Assembly (NCBI RefSeq): GCF_001571245.1
Contig: NZ_BCTK01000007.1
Location: 310,001-374,000, forward strand
DNA length: 64,000 bases
Reading direction: 5' to 3'
Source: Achromobacter piechaudii NBRC 102461
GTDB taxonomy: Bacteria > Pseudomonadota > Gammaproteobacteria > Burkholderiales > Burkholderiaceae_B
In this document: positions 54,668 to 63,885 of the stretch, piece after piece
Numbering within the stretch: position 1 is the stretch's first letter
Layout of the letters: each line of letters opens with the position of its first letter
Translations under genes and position numbers: made by a program
The notes under the pieces: generated by a model
What the model was told of the DNA's origin: nothing
The model's database searches: none
Seen by the model: the letters and a program-made list of their open reading frames with translations, nothing else

Positions 54668-55819
54668 ATGACGACCTCAAGCGAATCCGACGACATTTTC
54701 TGGATGCGGCGCGCCCTGGCGCTGGCTGAAAGCGTGCTCTACACCACCGCGCCCAATCCGCGCGTCGGCTGCGTCATCGTGCGCGATGGCCGCATGCTGG
54801 GCGAAGGCGCGACTCAGCCGCCCGGCGGTCCCCATGCCGAAATCCGCGCGCTGCGCGATGCCGAATCCCGCCAGGAAGCCGTTGAAGGCGCCACGCTGTA
54901 CGTCACGCTTGAACCATGTAGCCACTTCGGTCGTACTCCACCCTGCGTGGATGCGGTGCTGGCTGCGCGGCCGGCGCGTGTGGTGGTCGCGATAGGCGAC
55001 CCGAATCCGCTCGTCAATGGCCAGGGCCTGGCACGCCTGCGCGCTGCCGGAATTCAGGTGACGACGGGCGTGTGTGAACAGGAGGCGCTGGCGTTGAACG
55101 CGGGGTTTATCTCGCGCATGAGTCGGGGCCTGCCTTGGGTGTGGATGAAAATGGCGGCCTCGCTGGATGGCCGCAGCGCGCTGCATAACGGCATGTCGCA
55201 ATGGATCACCGGCCCGGAAGCCCGCGCCGACGGTCATCATTGGCGCGCCCGCAGCTGCGTGGTGCTGACAGGCATGGGCACGATTCTGAAAGACGATCCT
55301 CTGCTGAACGTGCGGGGCGTGCAGACGCCGCGTCAACCGCGCAAAGCGGTCGTGGACGGGCTGTTCGCCATTCCCGAGGATGCGCGCCTGTTCGACGGCG
55401 CCCAGGTCATTGTGTTCACCGCTCGGGAAGATGCCGAGAAGTCCGCGCGCTTGGCGGAAAAGAACGCGCGGGTCGTGTACATGCCCGGCTCCGCGCCGGG
55501 TCGGGTGGATCTGGCCGCCATGATGCGCTGGTTCGCAGAAGCCGAGTTCAATGAAGTGCACGTCGAAGCCGGCGCCGGCTTGAGCGGCGCTTTGGTCGCT
55601 GCCGGATGCGTGGACGAATTGCTGTTGTATCTGGCGCCGGTGTTGCTCGGCGACGCGGCGGGCATGGTGCGCCTGCCGATGTTGGAACACCTGGATGCCG
55701 CGCGCCGCTATGAGTTCATCGACAGCACGTTGGTGGGGGCGGACGTGCGCCTGCGCGCGCGCGTGCAGGGCACCTGGAACGAGCTTCTGCGGCGCGTTGC
55801 GCTGCCGGTGTTGAGCTGA
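54668..55819 (+). CDS. ribD: Bifunctional riboflavin deaminase/reductase RibD
   Basis: 383 residues. The N-terminal deaminase domain has the zinc motifs GGPHAEIRAL and LEPCSHFGRTPPC; the C-terminal reductase domain (from about 150) has WVWMKMAASLDGRSAL, SQWITGPEARADGH and VEAGAGLSGALV. It carries out the second and third steps of riboflavin synthesis. The start at 54668 (MTTSSESDDIFW) matches the family. No further rib gene follows within the window, so ribE/ribBA/ribH lie elsewhere. Confidence 0.96.
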   Translation: MTTSSESDDIFWMRRALALAESVLYTTAPNPRVGCVIVRDGRMLGEGATQPPGGPHAEIRALRDAESRQEAVEGATLYVTLEPCSHFGRTPPCVDAVLAARPARVVVAIGDPNPLVNGQGLARLRAAGIQVTTGVCEQEALALNAGFISRMSRGLPWVWMKMAASLDGRSALHNGMSQWITGPEARADGHHWRARSCVVLTGMGTILKDDPLLNVRGVQTPRQPRKAVVDGLFAIPEDARLFDGAQVIVFTAREDAEKSARLAEKNARVVYMPGSAPGRVDLAAMMRWFAEAEFNEVHVEAGAGLSGALVAAGCVDELLLYLAPVLLGDAAGMVRLPMLEHLDAARRYEFIDSTLVGADVRLRARVQGTWNELLRRVALPVLS

Positions 55820-56583
55820 CGCGGCCACATTCAAACGCGGCTTCACGCCCTTCAAACAAGGTGTTAGCACTCGTGGGTAGCGGCTGCTAATCGCTGGCGG
55901 AAGGTCGCATCGACGATGTTCTGCGTCGCGTTCGGCACGGCAATTGCGGCGAATTTTGCGAGCATTCACACGCAATGTTTGCCTGCTGAAAACCCGCATT
56001 ACGATTTTGTTCATATCGCCAAATGAATTGCCACAAAACCGTCAATTGGCTTTAGCATAGGCACATGACTTGGCGCTCGGTGCAGACGGCCATCACCGCA
56101 CAGCATCACACGCCCTCGTCACCACGGATTCCCGTGCCGCGATATCGGCGCTATTTCACAACCGAACCGGCACGCTGCTGAACGAAGCGCAACGCGCTCT
56201 TCAGACCGTCCGCTGCCATCGCATGGCGGGCGCATCGAGCTTCCGCTCGAATCATAAGAATCCACCGGGATATCGCTCATCCCTTCAAATCATTGCCGAC
56301 CATTTCATGTGCGGTCGCATCACGCGTGGTTGCCATAGCAATATGCTGAAGGCGAGCGAGTTAACTTATTCACGTAAGTTGCATTCCCTGACGGAACTTG
56401 TGTCAGGCGCATGCAGCCTAAATGGAAAGGGTCCGATCGTGCTTCATGGTTGATGTGTGGCGAAAGCAACATAACAACCCGCCGAAAACGCCAAACGCGA
56501 GATTGACTGGCAATGCGTAGGCGCTGAGGCACAATGGGGTCACGTAGGCGTAGTGAATTTTTCGCGTGTTGTAGGAGGTTTCC
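55820..56583 (+). promoter_or_regulatory. 764-bp upstream region of the prkA operon
   Basis: No convincing gene in this unusually AT-rich stretch. It contains a TTAGCA-N15-TGCTAA dyad (55864-55890) and a sigma-54-type element (55932-55949). A second, weaker GG-N10-GC element has GG at 56509-56510 and GC at 56521-56522, 62 bp before the start. GGAGG lies just before the prkA GTG. The open frames in it lack ribosome sites and conserved features. Confidence 0.55.
55932..55949 (+). promoter_or_regulatory. Sigma-54-type promoter element
   Basis: CGGCACGGCAATTGCG has GG (55934-55935) and GC (55946-55947) exactly 10 bp apart, and matches YTGGCACGRNNNTTGCW except at two positions. It would give a leader of about 630 nt to prkA. 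E. coli yeaG (prkA) is known to be sigma-54/NtrC dependent. Confidence 0.5.
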
Positions 56584-58509
56584 GTGCAAAACATCGTCGA
56601 AGGCTTCAAGTCGCAGTATGCAAGAGAGCAGGAGTCAGAGCTTTCTCTCGAGGAGTATCTGAACCTCGCCAAACGTGATCCCATGGCGTATGCCAGCCCC
56701 GCTGAGCGAATGCTGGCGGCGATCGGCGAACCCGAAATCGTGGATACGCGCAACGACCCACGTCTTTCCCGTTTGTTTTCCAACCGGACCATCCGGCGCT
56801 ATCCGGCGTTTCAGGAGTTCTACGGCATGGAGGACGTGATCGGTCAGATCGTCGCGTTCTTCAAACATGCCGCGCAAGGGCTGGAAGAGCGCAAGCAAAT
56901 TCTCTATCTGCTGGGCCCTGTCGGTGGCGGTAAGTCGTCCATCGCCGAGCGGCTCAAAGCGCTGATGGAAAGCTATCCGATCTATGCCCTCAAGGGATCT
57001 CCCGTCAACGAGTCACCGCTGGGCCTGTTCCATCCGGAACGTTTCGGCGACACGCTTGAAAAGGAATATGGCATTCCGCGCCGCTACCTGACTGGCATCA
57101 TGTCGCCGTGGGCGGTCAAGCGCTTGAAGGAGTTCGACGGCGATATCTCGCAATTCCGCGTGGTGCGCCTGAACCCCTCGGTGTTGCGCCAGATCGCCAT
57201 CGCCAAGACTGAACCGGGCGATGAAAACAATCAGGACATTTCCTCGCTGGTCGGTAAGGTCGACATCCGCAAGCTGGATCGACACTCGCAAGACGACCCG
57301 GATGCCTACAGCTATTCCGGCGGCTTGTGCCTGGCGAACCAGGGGCTTCTTGAGTTCGTGGAAATGTTCAAGGCCCCGATCAAGATGCTGCACCCCTTGC
57401 TGACTGCCACGCAGGAAGGCAACTTCAAGGGTACCGAAGGCTTCTCCGCGATTCCGTTCAACGGCACGATCCTGGCGCACTCGAACGAATCCGAATGGCA
57501 GACCTTCCGCAACAACAAGCACAACGAAGCCTTCCTGGATCGTATCTATATCGTCAAGGTGCCGTACTGCTTGCAGGTGTCCGAAGAAGTTCGCATCTAC
57601 GAAAAGCTCCTGCATCACAGTTCGCTGTCGGCCGCCCCGTGCGCGCCGGGAACGCTGGACATGATGGCGCAATTCTCGGTGCTGACTCGGCTGAAAGAAC
57701 CGGAAAACTCCAGCATCTATTCCAAGCTGCGCGTCTACGACGGTGAAAGCCTTAAAGATGTGGACCCGAAGGCCAAGGCCTTGCAGGAATACAAGGACTA
57801 CGCCGGCACGGACGAAGGCATGAACGGGGTGTCCACGCGTTTTGCGTACAAGATCCTGTCCAGCGTCTTCAACTACGACCAGACCGAAGTGGCCGCCAAT
57901 CCGGTTCATCTGATGTATGTGCTTGAGCAGCGCATCGGCCGCGAAGACTACCCCGAAGAGATCCGCCGTCGCTATCTGGAATTCATCAAGGGTTTCCTGG
58001 CGCCGCGTTATGCGGAGTTCATCGGTAAGGAAATTCAGACCGCCTACCTGGAGTCATATTCGGAATACGGCCAGAACATCTTTGACCGTTACGTCACGTT
58101 TGCCGACTGCTGGATTCAGGACGAAGAATTCCGCGATCCTGAAACGGGCGAAAGCTTCGATCGCAGCGCGTTGAACGACGAGCTGGAAAAGATTGAGAAG
58201 CCGGCAGGTATTGCGAACCCGAAGGACTTCCGCAACGAGATCGTGAACTTCGTGCTGCGGGCGCGCGCCAATAACAATGGCCGCAACCCGACCTGGACCA
58301 GCTATGAAAAGCTGCGCGAAGTGATCGAGAAGAAGATGTTCTCGAACACGGAAGATCTGCTGCCGGTGATTTCGTTCAACGCCAAGGCGTCTGCCGAGGA
58401 CAAGTCGAAACACCAGAGCTTCGTGGATCGCATGGTGGAAAAGGGCTACACGGAAAAGCAGGTCAGGCTGCTGTGCGAGTGGTACCTCCGAGTGAGGAAG
58501 TCTTCCTGA
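56584..58509 (+). CDS. prkA: PrkA/YeaG family AAA-type serine protein kinase
   Basis: 641 residues, as in E. coli YeaG (644). The AAA part has Walker A YLLGPVGGGKSSIAERL near residue 108; the C-terminal PrkA kinase-like domain starts near 380. It is induced in stationary phase and nitrogen stress and affects sigma-factor competition and envelope stress. The start is GTG at 56584, because TAGGAGG lies 7 bases upstream; the first Met inside would truncate the conserved N-terminus. yeaH follows after 12 bp and spoVR after that. Confidence 0.96.
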   Translation: MQNIVEGFKSQYAREQESELSLEEYLNLAKRDPMAYASPAERMLAAIGEPEIVDTRNDPRLSRLFSNRTIRRYPAFQEFYGMEDVIGQIVAFFKHAAQGLEERKQILYLLGPVGGGKSSIAERLKALMESYPIYALKGSPVNESPLGLFHPERFGDTLEKEYGIPRRYLTGIMSPWAVKRLKEFDGDISQFRVVRLNPSVLRQIAIAKTEPGDENNQDISSLVGKVDIRKLDRHSQDDPDAYSYSGGLCLANQGLLEFVEMFKAPIKMLHPLLTATQEGNFKGTEGFSAIPFNGTILAHSNESEWQTFRNNKHNEAFLDRIYIVKVPYCLQVSEEVRIYEKLLHHSSLSAAPCAPGTLDMMAQFSVLTRLKEPENSSIYSKLRVYDGESLKDVDPKAKALQEYKDYAGTDEGMNGVSTRFAYKILSSVFNYDQTEVAANPVHLMYVLEQRIGREDYPEEIRRRYLEFIKGFLAPRYAEFIGKEIQTAYLESYSEYGQNIFDRYVTFADCWIQDEEFRDPETGESFDRSALNDELEKIEKPAGIANPKDFRNEIVNFVLRARANNNGRNPTWTSYEKLREVIEKKMFSNTEDLLPVISFNAKASAEDKSKHQSFVDRMVEKGYTEKQVRLLCEWYLRVRKSS

Positions 58510-58521
58510 GCGAGGTGAATC

Positions 58522-59781
58522 ATGAATTCACTGATCGATCGCCGTCTTAACGGGCGCAATAAAAGCGCCGTCAACCGCGAGCGTTTTTTGCGGCGCTACA
58601 AGGACCAGATCCGCAAGGCGGTTCACGGGATGATTCGTGACCGCTCCATTCAGGATATGGATCAAGGCGGAGAGATCAATCTGCCCGCCCGCGATATTTC
58701 CGAGCCGACATTCCGGCACGGATCGGGCGGTGACCGCGAGATGGTTCACCCTGGCAATCGTGAGTTCGCCAAGGGTGACACCATCGACCGGCCGCAGGGA
58801 GGCCAGGGCGAAGGCGGTTCCGAGCCAGGCGAAGGAGAATCGGTTGACCAATTCACCTTCAGCTTGTCTCGGGCCGAGTTCCTGAATCTGTTCTTCGAAG
58901 ACCTGGAGCTGCCGCATCTGGCGCGCAATCAACTTGGCGAAGTCAGCCAGAAGAAATGGCAGCGCGCGGGCTACACCACGACCGGCTCGCCCAGCATGTT
59001 GAGCATCAGCCGCACCTTGAAGTCGTCGTTGGCGCGTCGCGTCGCGCTGAACGTCAAGGCGCGCGCCGACCTCGAAGATGCCGAAAAGGCGCTGGCCGAG
59101 GCTCGTGCGGCGGGTGCGTCCGCCGCCACGATCCAAACGCTGGAGCAGGACGTCGAAGACTGCCGCGAGCGGCTCGCGCGTGTGCCGTTCCTGGACGATC
59201 TGGACTTGCGCTATCGCAATCGCGTGTCCGTCGCCATTCCGATGGCGCGTGCGGTCATGTTCTGCCTGATGGACGTGTCCGGATCCATGGACGAAGGCAA
59301 GAAGGACCTGGCCAAGCGTTTCTTCACGCTGCTGTACCTGTTCCTGTCGCGTAAATACGAACACGTGGACCTGGTCTTCATCCGCCACACCGACAACGCC
59401 GAGGAAGTCGACGAACAAACCTTTTTCTACGATCCCAAGAGTGGCGGCACGATCGTGTTGTCCGCGCTGGAGCTGATGCGCGAGATTCTTGAAAAGCGCT
59501 ATCCGCCGTCGGCGTGGAACGTGTACGCGGCTCAGGCCAGTGACGGCGATTCGTTTGGCGCCGATGCTGGCAAGAGCGCGCGTTTCCTGGCGGAGCATCT
59601 GCTGCCGTCGACACGGTATTTCGCCTACATCGAAATCCCCGACTCGCAGGAGGCACGCAAGAGCAGCCTGTGGGCCGAATATGAACAGAAGCTGGAGCCG
59701 CATTTCGTCATGCGGCGCATTTGTGATCGCGGCGAGATCTTCCCCGTGTTCCATGACCTGTTCAAGAAGGAAACCGCATGA
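58522..59781 (+). CDS. yeaH: YeaH family protein (DUF444, von Willebrand A domain)
   Basis: 419 residues. The N-terminal region (about 1-110) is rich in Arg and Gly, with RRLNGRNKSAVNRERFLRRY at the start. A coiled stretch lies near 185-225 and a von Willebrand A domain begins near 245, with the metal site MDVSGSMDEGKKD. YeaH is always found with PrkA, and its function is unknown beyond the shared stress response. The spoVR start overlaps its stop (ATGA), indicating coupling. Confidence 0.95.
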   Translation: MNSLIDRRLNGRNKSAVNRERFLRRYKDQIRKAVHGMIRDRSIQDMDQGGEINLPARDISEPTFRHGSGGDREMVHPGNREFAKGDTIDRPQGGQGEGGSEPGEGESVDQFTFSLSRAEFLNLFFEDLELPHLARNQLGEVSQKKWQRAGYTTTGSPSMLSISRTLKSSLARRVALNVKARADLEDAEKALAEARAAGASAATIQTLEQDVEDCRERLARVPFLDDLDLRYRNRVSVAIPMARAVMFCLMDVSGSMDEGKKDLAKRFFTLLYLFLSRKYEHVDLVFIRHTDNAEEVDEQTFFYDPKSGGTIVLSALELMREILEKRYPPSAWNVYAAQASDGDSFGADAGKSARFLAEHLLPSTRYFAYIEIPDSQEARKSSLWAEYEQKLEPHFVMRRICDRGEIFPVFHDLFKKETA

Positions 59782-61331
59782 ATGCCATCGTGGGTGCTCT
59801 CGTAGAGCCGGAATCGGCCGGCGGGGCTCGGCCGATTTCCCAGGGCTCCGAATGGACGTTCGAACTGATCCAATCCTATGACGATGCGATCTCCAAGATC
59901 GCGGCGGAATTCGGGCTGGACACGTACCCGAACCAGATCGAGGTAATCACCTCGGAACAGATGCTCGACGCCTATGCGTCTGCCGGTCTGCCGATCGGCT
60001 ATCCGCACTGGTCGTACGGCAAGGAATTCATCCGCAACGAGCAATACTATCGGCGCGGCATGCAGGGCCTGGCCTACGAGATCGTCATCAACTCCAACCC
60101 CTGCATTGCTTATCTCATGGAAGAAAACTCCATGACGATGCAGGCCCTGGTGATTGCGCATGCCTGCTATGGCCACAACTCGTTTTTCAAGGGCAACTAC
60201 CTGTTCCGCCAGTGGACCGACGCGGATGGCGTGCTGGACTACCTGGTGTTCGCGCGCAAGTATGTGATGTCCTGCGAAGACCGCTTCGGTATCGACGCGG
60301 TGGAAGCGCTGCTGGATTCTTGCCATGCGCTGTCGCATCACGGGGTAGACCGCTACAAGCGGCCAACGCCCATGTCGTTCAAGGAAGAGGCGGCGCGCCA
60401 GGCCGAGCGCAAGGAACACGCGCGTCTGCAATACAACGACTTGTGGCGCACCTTGCCGCGCCTGGAATCGGACAAGGACGCACGGGTCGATACGGCCGTA
60501 TTTCCGCCGGAACCCGAAGAGAATCTGCTGTACTTCATCGAAAAGTATTCGCCCAAGCTGGCGCCGTGGCAGAAAGAGCTGGTGCGCATCGTGCGCAAGA
60601 TCGCCCAGTACTTTTATCCGCAGACGCAAACCAAGGTGATGAACGAAGGCTGGGCGACCTTCTGGCACTACACGATCCTGAATCGGCTGCACGAAAAAGG
60701 ACTGGTGAACGACGGCTTCATGATGGAGTTCCTGCAAAGCCATACCAATGTGGTCAGCCAGCGTGGCTTTGACGAGCGCGGCTACGGGGGCATCAATCCG
60801 TACGCGCTGGGCTTTGCCATGATGTCGGACATACGCCGCATCTGCGAGGCGCCCACGCCTGAAGACCGCCGCTGGTTTCCGGACATCGCGGGCGGCGATT
60901 GGCTCAAGACGCTGGACTTCGCCATGCGCAACTTCAAGGACGAGTCGTTCATCTCGCAGTACTTGTCGCCCCGCCTGATCCGCGAATTCCGCTTTTTCGC
61001 AATTTCCGATCATCAGGCCAACCCGAAGCTTGAGGTTGCCGCCATCCACAATGACGAGGGCTACCGAGACATTCGCCGCCTGCTTGCCGCGCAGCACAAT
61101 CGCGACAACCAGGTGCCGGATATCCAGGTCGTGCGGTTCAACCGCGACTCTGACCGCTCACTGGTCTTGCGCCACCTGAAAAGCCGTGGCCGCCCCTTAG
61201 CCGGCGACGACGCCGAACAGGTCATGAAGCATCTGGCGCGCTTGTGGGGCTTCAAAGTCCGATTGGAAGAAACCGAACCCGACGGCACGATCAGCTCCTA
61301 TCGTGAACAGGAGCCGCCGGCGTCGCACTGA
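59778..61331 (+). CDS. spoVR: SpoVR family protein
   Basis: 517 residues, the usual length of SpoVR/YcgB. Family regions are ALVIAHACYGHNSFFKGNYLFRQW, MNEGWATFWHYTILNRL and QRGFDERGYGGINPYALGFAM. In Bacillus it is needed for spore cortex formation; in Gram-negative bacteria it is part of the PrkA-YeaH-SpoVR stress unit, role unknown. The His/Glu-rich core may bind a metal. It overlaps yeaH by 4 bp; the operon ends with a terminator at 61357. Confidence 0.96.
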   Translation: MNAIVGALVEPESAGGARPISQGSEWTFELIQSYDDAISKIAAEFGLDTYPNQIEVITSEQMLDAYASAGLPIGYPHWSYGKEFIRNEQYYRRGMQGLAYEIVINSNPCIAYLMEENSMTMQALVIAHACYGHNSFFKGNYLFRQWTDADGVLDYLVFARKYVMSCEDRFGIDAVEALLDSCHALSHHGVDRYKRPTPMSFKEEAARQAERKEHARLQYNDLWRTLPRLESDKDARVDTAVFPPEPEENLLYFIEKYSPKLAPWQKELVRIVRKIAQYFYPQTQTKVMNEGWATFWHYTILNRLHEKGLVNDGFMMEFLQSHTNVVSQRGFDERGYGGINPYALGFAMMSDIRRICEAPTPEDRRWFPDIAGGDWLKTLDFAMRNFKDESFISQYLSPRLIREFRFFAISDHQANPKLEVAAIHNDEGYRDIRRLLAAQHNRDNQVPDIQVVRFNRDSDRSLVLRHLKSRGRPLAGDDAEQVMKHLARLWGFKVRLEETEPDGTISSYREQEPPASH

Positions 61332-61356
61332 GGCGCGCGGCATAAGGCAACACGAG

Positions 61357-61377
61357 GCGGGGTTTGTCCCCGCTTTT
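61357..61377 (+). terminator. Terminator of prkA-yeaH-spoVR
   Basis: GCGGGG-TTTGT-CCCCGC then TTTT, 25 bp past the spoVR stop. Confidence 0.8.
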
Positions 61378-61384
61378 CGTGCGC

Positions 61385-61414
61385 TTGCTGCGTCACCCCG
61401 AAACCTGCTAGAAT
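61385..61414 (+). promoter_or_regulatory. Predicted promoter of tRNA-Ser
   Basis: TTGCTG (61385-61390) and TAGAAT (61409-61414), 18 bp apart, followed about 50 bp later by the tRNA. Confidence 0.7.
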
Positions 61415-61463
61415 CGCGGATTCGCAATTTTCGTAGCAGCAATTTTTACGAAAATGCCGATTA

Positions 61464-61554
61464 GGACAGGTGGCCGAGCGGTTGAAGGCGCACGCCTGGA
61501 AAGCGTGTATACGTCAAAAGCGTATCGGGGGTTCGAATCCCCCTCTGTCCGCCA
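61464..61554 (+). tRNA. tRNA-Ser (GGA anticodon)
   Basis: 91 nt including an encoded CCA end. The acceptor stem GGACAGG/TCTGTCC closes with one G-T pair; the D-arm is GCCGAGCGGTTGAAGGC. The anticodon loop CTGGAAA has GGA at 61498-61500, reading UCC (and UCU by wobble). A long variable arm (GTATACGTCAAAAGCGTAT) is typical of tRNA-Ser, and the T-loop is GTTCGAATC. A promoter and a terminator flank it, so it is a single transcript. Confidence 0.98.
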
Positions 61555-61620
61555 AGAATTCCTAGGGCGGCGTTGCAAAGAAAAGCGCAACACACAAGCC
61601 GCATGAAAAAGCATCGCAGA

Positions 61621-61655
61621 AAGGCCCTCGACTTCATTGAAGCCGAGGGCCTTTT
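61621..61655 (+). terminator. Terminator downstream of tRNA-Ser
   Basis: AAGGCCCTCG and CGAGGGCCTT pair with an inner CTTC/GAAG extension, followed by TTTTGCTTT. Confidence 0.88.
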
Positions 61656-61715
61656 GCTTTGATGCGTGCCGTGCGAGGGGTATCCGACGGGACGCCCCGT
61701 TCGGCAGAGGCGGTC

Positions 61716-62423
61716 TTACAAGTATCGCAGCGTGAACGTCACCGAGCCGTCTATTACGATTGCTTCTTGCGAAGGCAATACGGCGGGTCGGTTCAATAGT
61801 GGCTTGATGCCCAGGCTGAGGGACGCCGTCGTGATGGGCACAACTGCCTCCGTTGTACCGAAGGAGTATTCCTCGATCGGGTTAAGGTTGATGGTCTCTT
61901 GTGCGGAATGGATGGGCCATTTTGAAGCGCTGCCGATGGGGCGGGCGATGACATAGCTGGTTGCCAATGTGGGCGCCTTGCCGTCGATCTCTGAGGCGTG
62001 GGGGCGGATCAGCAACACCAGCGCGCCAATCTTGGTGCCTTGGACGGTGCCCAGGCCCCACGCGTGGCGGGTGCCATTGCCAGGGTGCTGATACGGCCAC
62101 TTCATGCCAGCCGCGGTCGCTTCCTGTTGCGTGATAGCGGTTCCGGGCCGATTTTCTTGAAGCGTGAAGGATACGCGGGTGGGACCCCCGCAGCTGATCT
62201 TCATGTTGGGCTGGAGCTCGTCGAGGAGCTTGCCGTCAACATCCAGCGTGTTGAACGGGATGTCGCCGTAATCGACAGGGCCGACCTGATCCAACCCGAT
62301 ATTGCATGCGGGCGGAATCAGTTGGCCCTTGATCGACAAGTTAGCCTTGCCGTCGGCGGCGTGCGCAAGAGTTGCCGTGGACAAGGCCAAACCGGCGCAA
62401 AGGTAAGACAGAATTTTTGTCAT
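61716..62423 (-). CDS. DUF1120 family secreted, pilin-like protein
   Basis: 235 residues. A signal peptide ends near TLAHA. The mature protein begins ADGKANLSIKGQLIPPACNIGL, with a second Cys in NMKISCGGPTRV, the spacing of the disulfide seen in chaperone-usher pilins and spore-coat-U-like domains. The C-terminus SVTFTLRYL is a hydrophobic alternating strand also typical of such folds. The family is common in Burkholderiales and Pseudomonas without a known function. The ribosome site is weak. A paralogue lies at 62985. Confidence 0.85.
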   Translation of the reverse strand: MTKILSYLCAGLALSTATLAHAADGKANLSIKGQLIPPACNIGLDQVGPVDYGDIPFNTLDVDGKLLDELQPNMKISCGGPTRVSFTLQENRPGTAITQQEATAAGMKWPYQHPGNGTRHAWGLGTVQGTKIGALVLLIRPHASEIDGKAPTLATSYVIARPIGSASKWPIHSAQETINLNPIEEYSFGTTEAVVPITTASLSLGIKPLLNRPAVLPSQEAIVIDGSVTFTLRYL

Positions 62424-62486
62424 AGGAACGAGGTAGAGCGGATTCGTTGAAGAAGCTTGGATAGGAGCTGAAGATCGCGCAGCGAA

Positions 62487-62819
62487 TCAGCCTGCGCGAA
62501 CACGAAGGCCTGGGTCGGGCCGCAAGGCCGCTCTGGCGAGAGCGCGCCGATGCTTGATTACGCATTGGTAATGCGCTTCAGACGCCATCAAGGATGATTC
62601 GTCGAGATGGCTCTTGTCGTCGAATGGGGTTTCCGCGCGCCCCCGCGCACGGTATGGCTTGATGGTGAAAGCGGCCGTTGCGCAGTGGTCGACCGAGAGA
62701 CTACGTCGCCTCGGTAGCGTCAACTTTCCCGCCAGGGCAGGGCGGCTTGCGACCCCATTGCATGACATAGCGATGGAAAGCGCGCCCGCCGGACCGGTGG
62801 GAATGGCATGTTTCATCAT
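62487..62819 (-). CDS. Hypothetical small protein between two DUF1120 genes
   Basis: A 110-residue frame whose ATGATG start lies 8 bases after a good AGGAG, on the same strand as the flanking DUF1120 genes. The product is basic, has no clear signal peptide, membrane helix or known motif, and uses rarer codons (CTA, AGG, AGA, CGA) than its neighbours. It may be a real orphan gene, a decayed third DUF1120 copy, or chance. An overlapping plus-strand frame at 62614-62937 is weaker. The whole 62424-62984 gap has no other recognised content. Confidence 0.3.
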   Translation of the reverse strand: MMKHAIPTGPAGALSIAMSCNGVASRPALAGKLTLPRRRSLSVDHCATAAFTIKPYRARGRAETPFDDKSHLDESSLMASEAHYQCVIKHRRALARAALRPDPGLRVRAG

Positions 62820-62984
62820 GATGCTTGCTCCTGAATTCGACTTGTCCCGCCATCTGACGGCAGGCGTCGACCGACCCGGATCTAGGCAAGCGTTGGCTGA
62901 AGCCAGCCAGGGTTGGAAGCTTCAGGCCAGACGCTAGCCAAGGGAGTCGTGAGAAGGCGCCACAGCGCGCCTTCTGTCATGCAT

Positions 62985-63704
62985 TTACAGGTAAACCAGT
63001 GAAATCGTCGCGCTGCCGTCCAACGGGATGGCGGCAGTGGTGGGCAATTCGCTAGCGCGGTTGATCGTCGGGGTCACGGTGAGCGAACCATTGACCGTGG
63101 TGACAGGCGTCGGCGTGCTGTTGGCGCCCGGCGTGCCTAACAGGAACGAGTAGGTGTAGTTGGGGCTGATGAATTGCCGCGTTATGGCTTCGGCAGACCA
63201 ACTGCGCTTGTCGGTGCTGTAGAGGACGATGGCCTTGGTGCCATTGACTTGCACGTCGCCTTCCTTGAAGCCGAACATGTAGCCGCCGATCGGAATCTGG
63301 GTGTCATTGGCGCCGGCCACCGAACCCAGGCCAAAGATGAACGCGTCGGTGATCAGAGCGTTGGTGGAACCCCAGGCGTTAGCGTTCAGCGATGCTTTCA
63401 GAACTTTGCTGCTGGCGCGGTTGTCTACAACGTGCAGCCCGACGCGCGTTGAGCCTTCGCAGGTGATGCTCAGGCCGATCGGCTTTTCGGTGAGCTTGGT
63501 GCCGTCGCCGTTAAGCGAGTTGAAGGCGCGGTCGCCGAAGTTGAGTACGCCGTTGCCGTCAAGGGAAAGGTCGCAGGAAGGCGGCGTGATGCGGCCGGTG
63601 ACTTTGAGTTCCGCCGAGGTGGCCGCCTGAGCGGAGGCCGACATGAAGAGGGTTGCGGCCAGCAGGTAACGCAGAGTGGGCAAGGGACGTACCGAGTAAT
63701 TCAT
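62985..63704 (-). CDS. DUF1120 family secreted, pilin-like protein (paralogue)
   Basis: 239 residues. The signal peptide ends near ASAQAATSA. The mature start SAELKVTGRITPPSCDLSL and second Cys in GLSITCEGSTRVGL parallel the protein at 61716; the C-terminus SATISLVYL is again an alternating hydrophobic strand. The pair looks like an old tandem duplication. No chaperone or usher gene lies in the window. It is divergent from a response-regulator gene, whose product could control it. Confidence 0.87.
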   Translation of the reverse strand: MNYSVRPLPTLRYLLAATLFMSASAQAATSAELKVTGRITPPSCDLSLDGNGVLNFGDRAFNSLNGDGTKLTEKPIGLSITCEGSTRVGLHVVDNRASSKVLKASLNANAWGSTNALITDAFIFGLGSVAGANDTQIPIGGYMFGFKEGDVQVNGTKAIVLYSTDKRSWSAEAITRQFISPNYTYSFLLGTPGANSTPTPVTTVNGSLTVTPTINRASELPTTAAIPLDGSATISLVYL

Positions 63705-63885
63705 GACAATCCAATTTCTGGTGGGGACAAAGTACCCACTCTAGGAAACAGACGTCATAAGGTATATAGGCATGCGCCTAAACTTGCGCCGGACAGGGCT
63801 CTACGCTGCGTTACTATTTGTCCACGCGACTCTTGCCTTGAGCAGAAAACGGTGGAAAATCTTAGCTCTACCTGGGAATTCCATA

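Noticed and set aside
56070-56453. A 127-codon frame in the prkA upstream region
   Set aside because: Non-ATG start, no ribosome site, no recognisable feature, and codon use unlike neighbours; treated as non-coding.
61464-61715. tRNA-Ser as an integration site of an island carrying the DUF1120 genes
   Set aside because: No integrase and no duplicated tRNA 3' end were found between the tRNA and the window end, so the idea is unsupported here.
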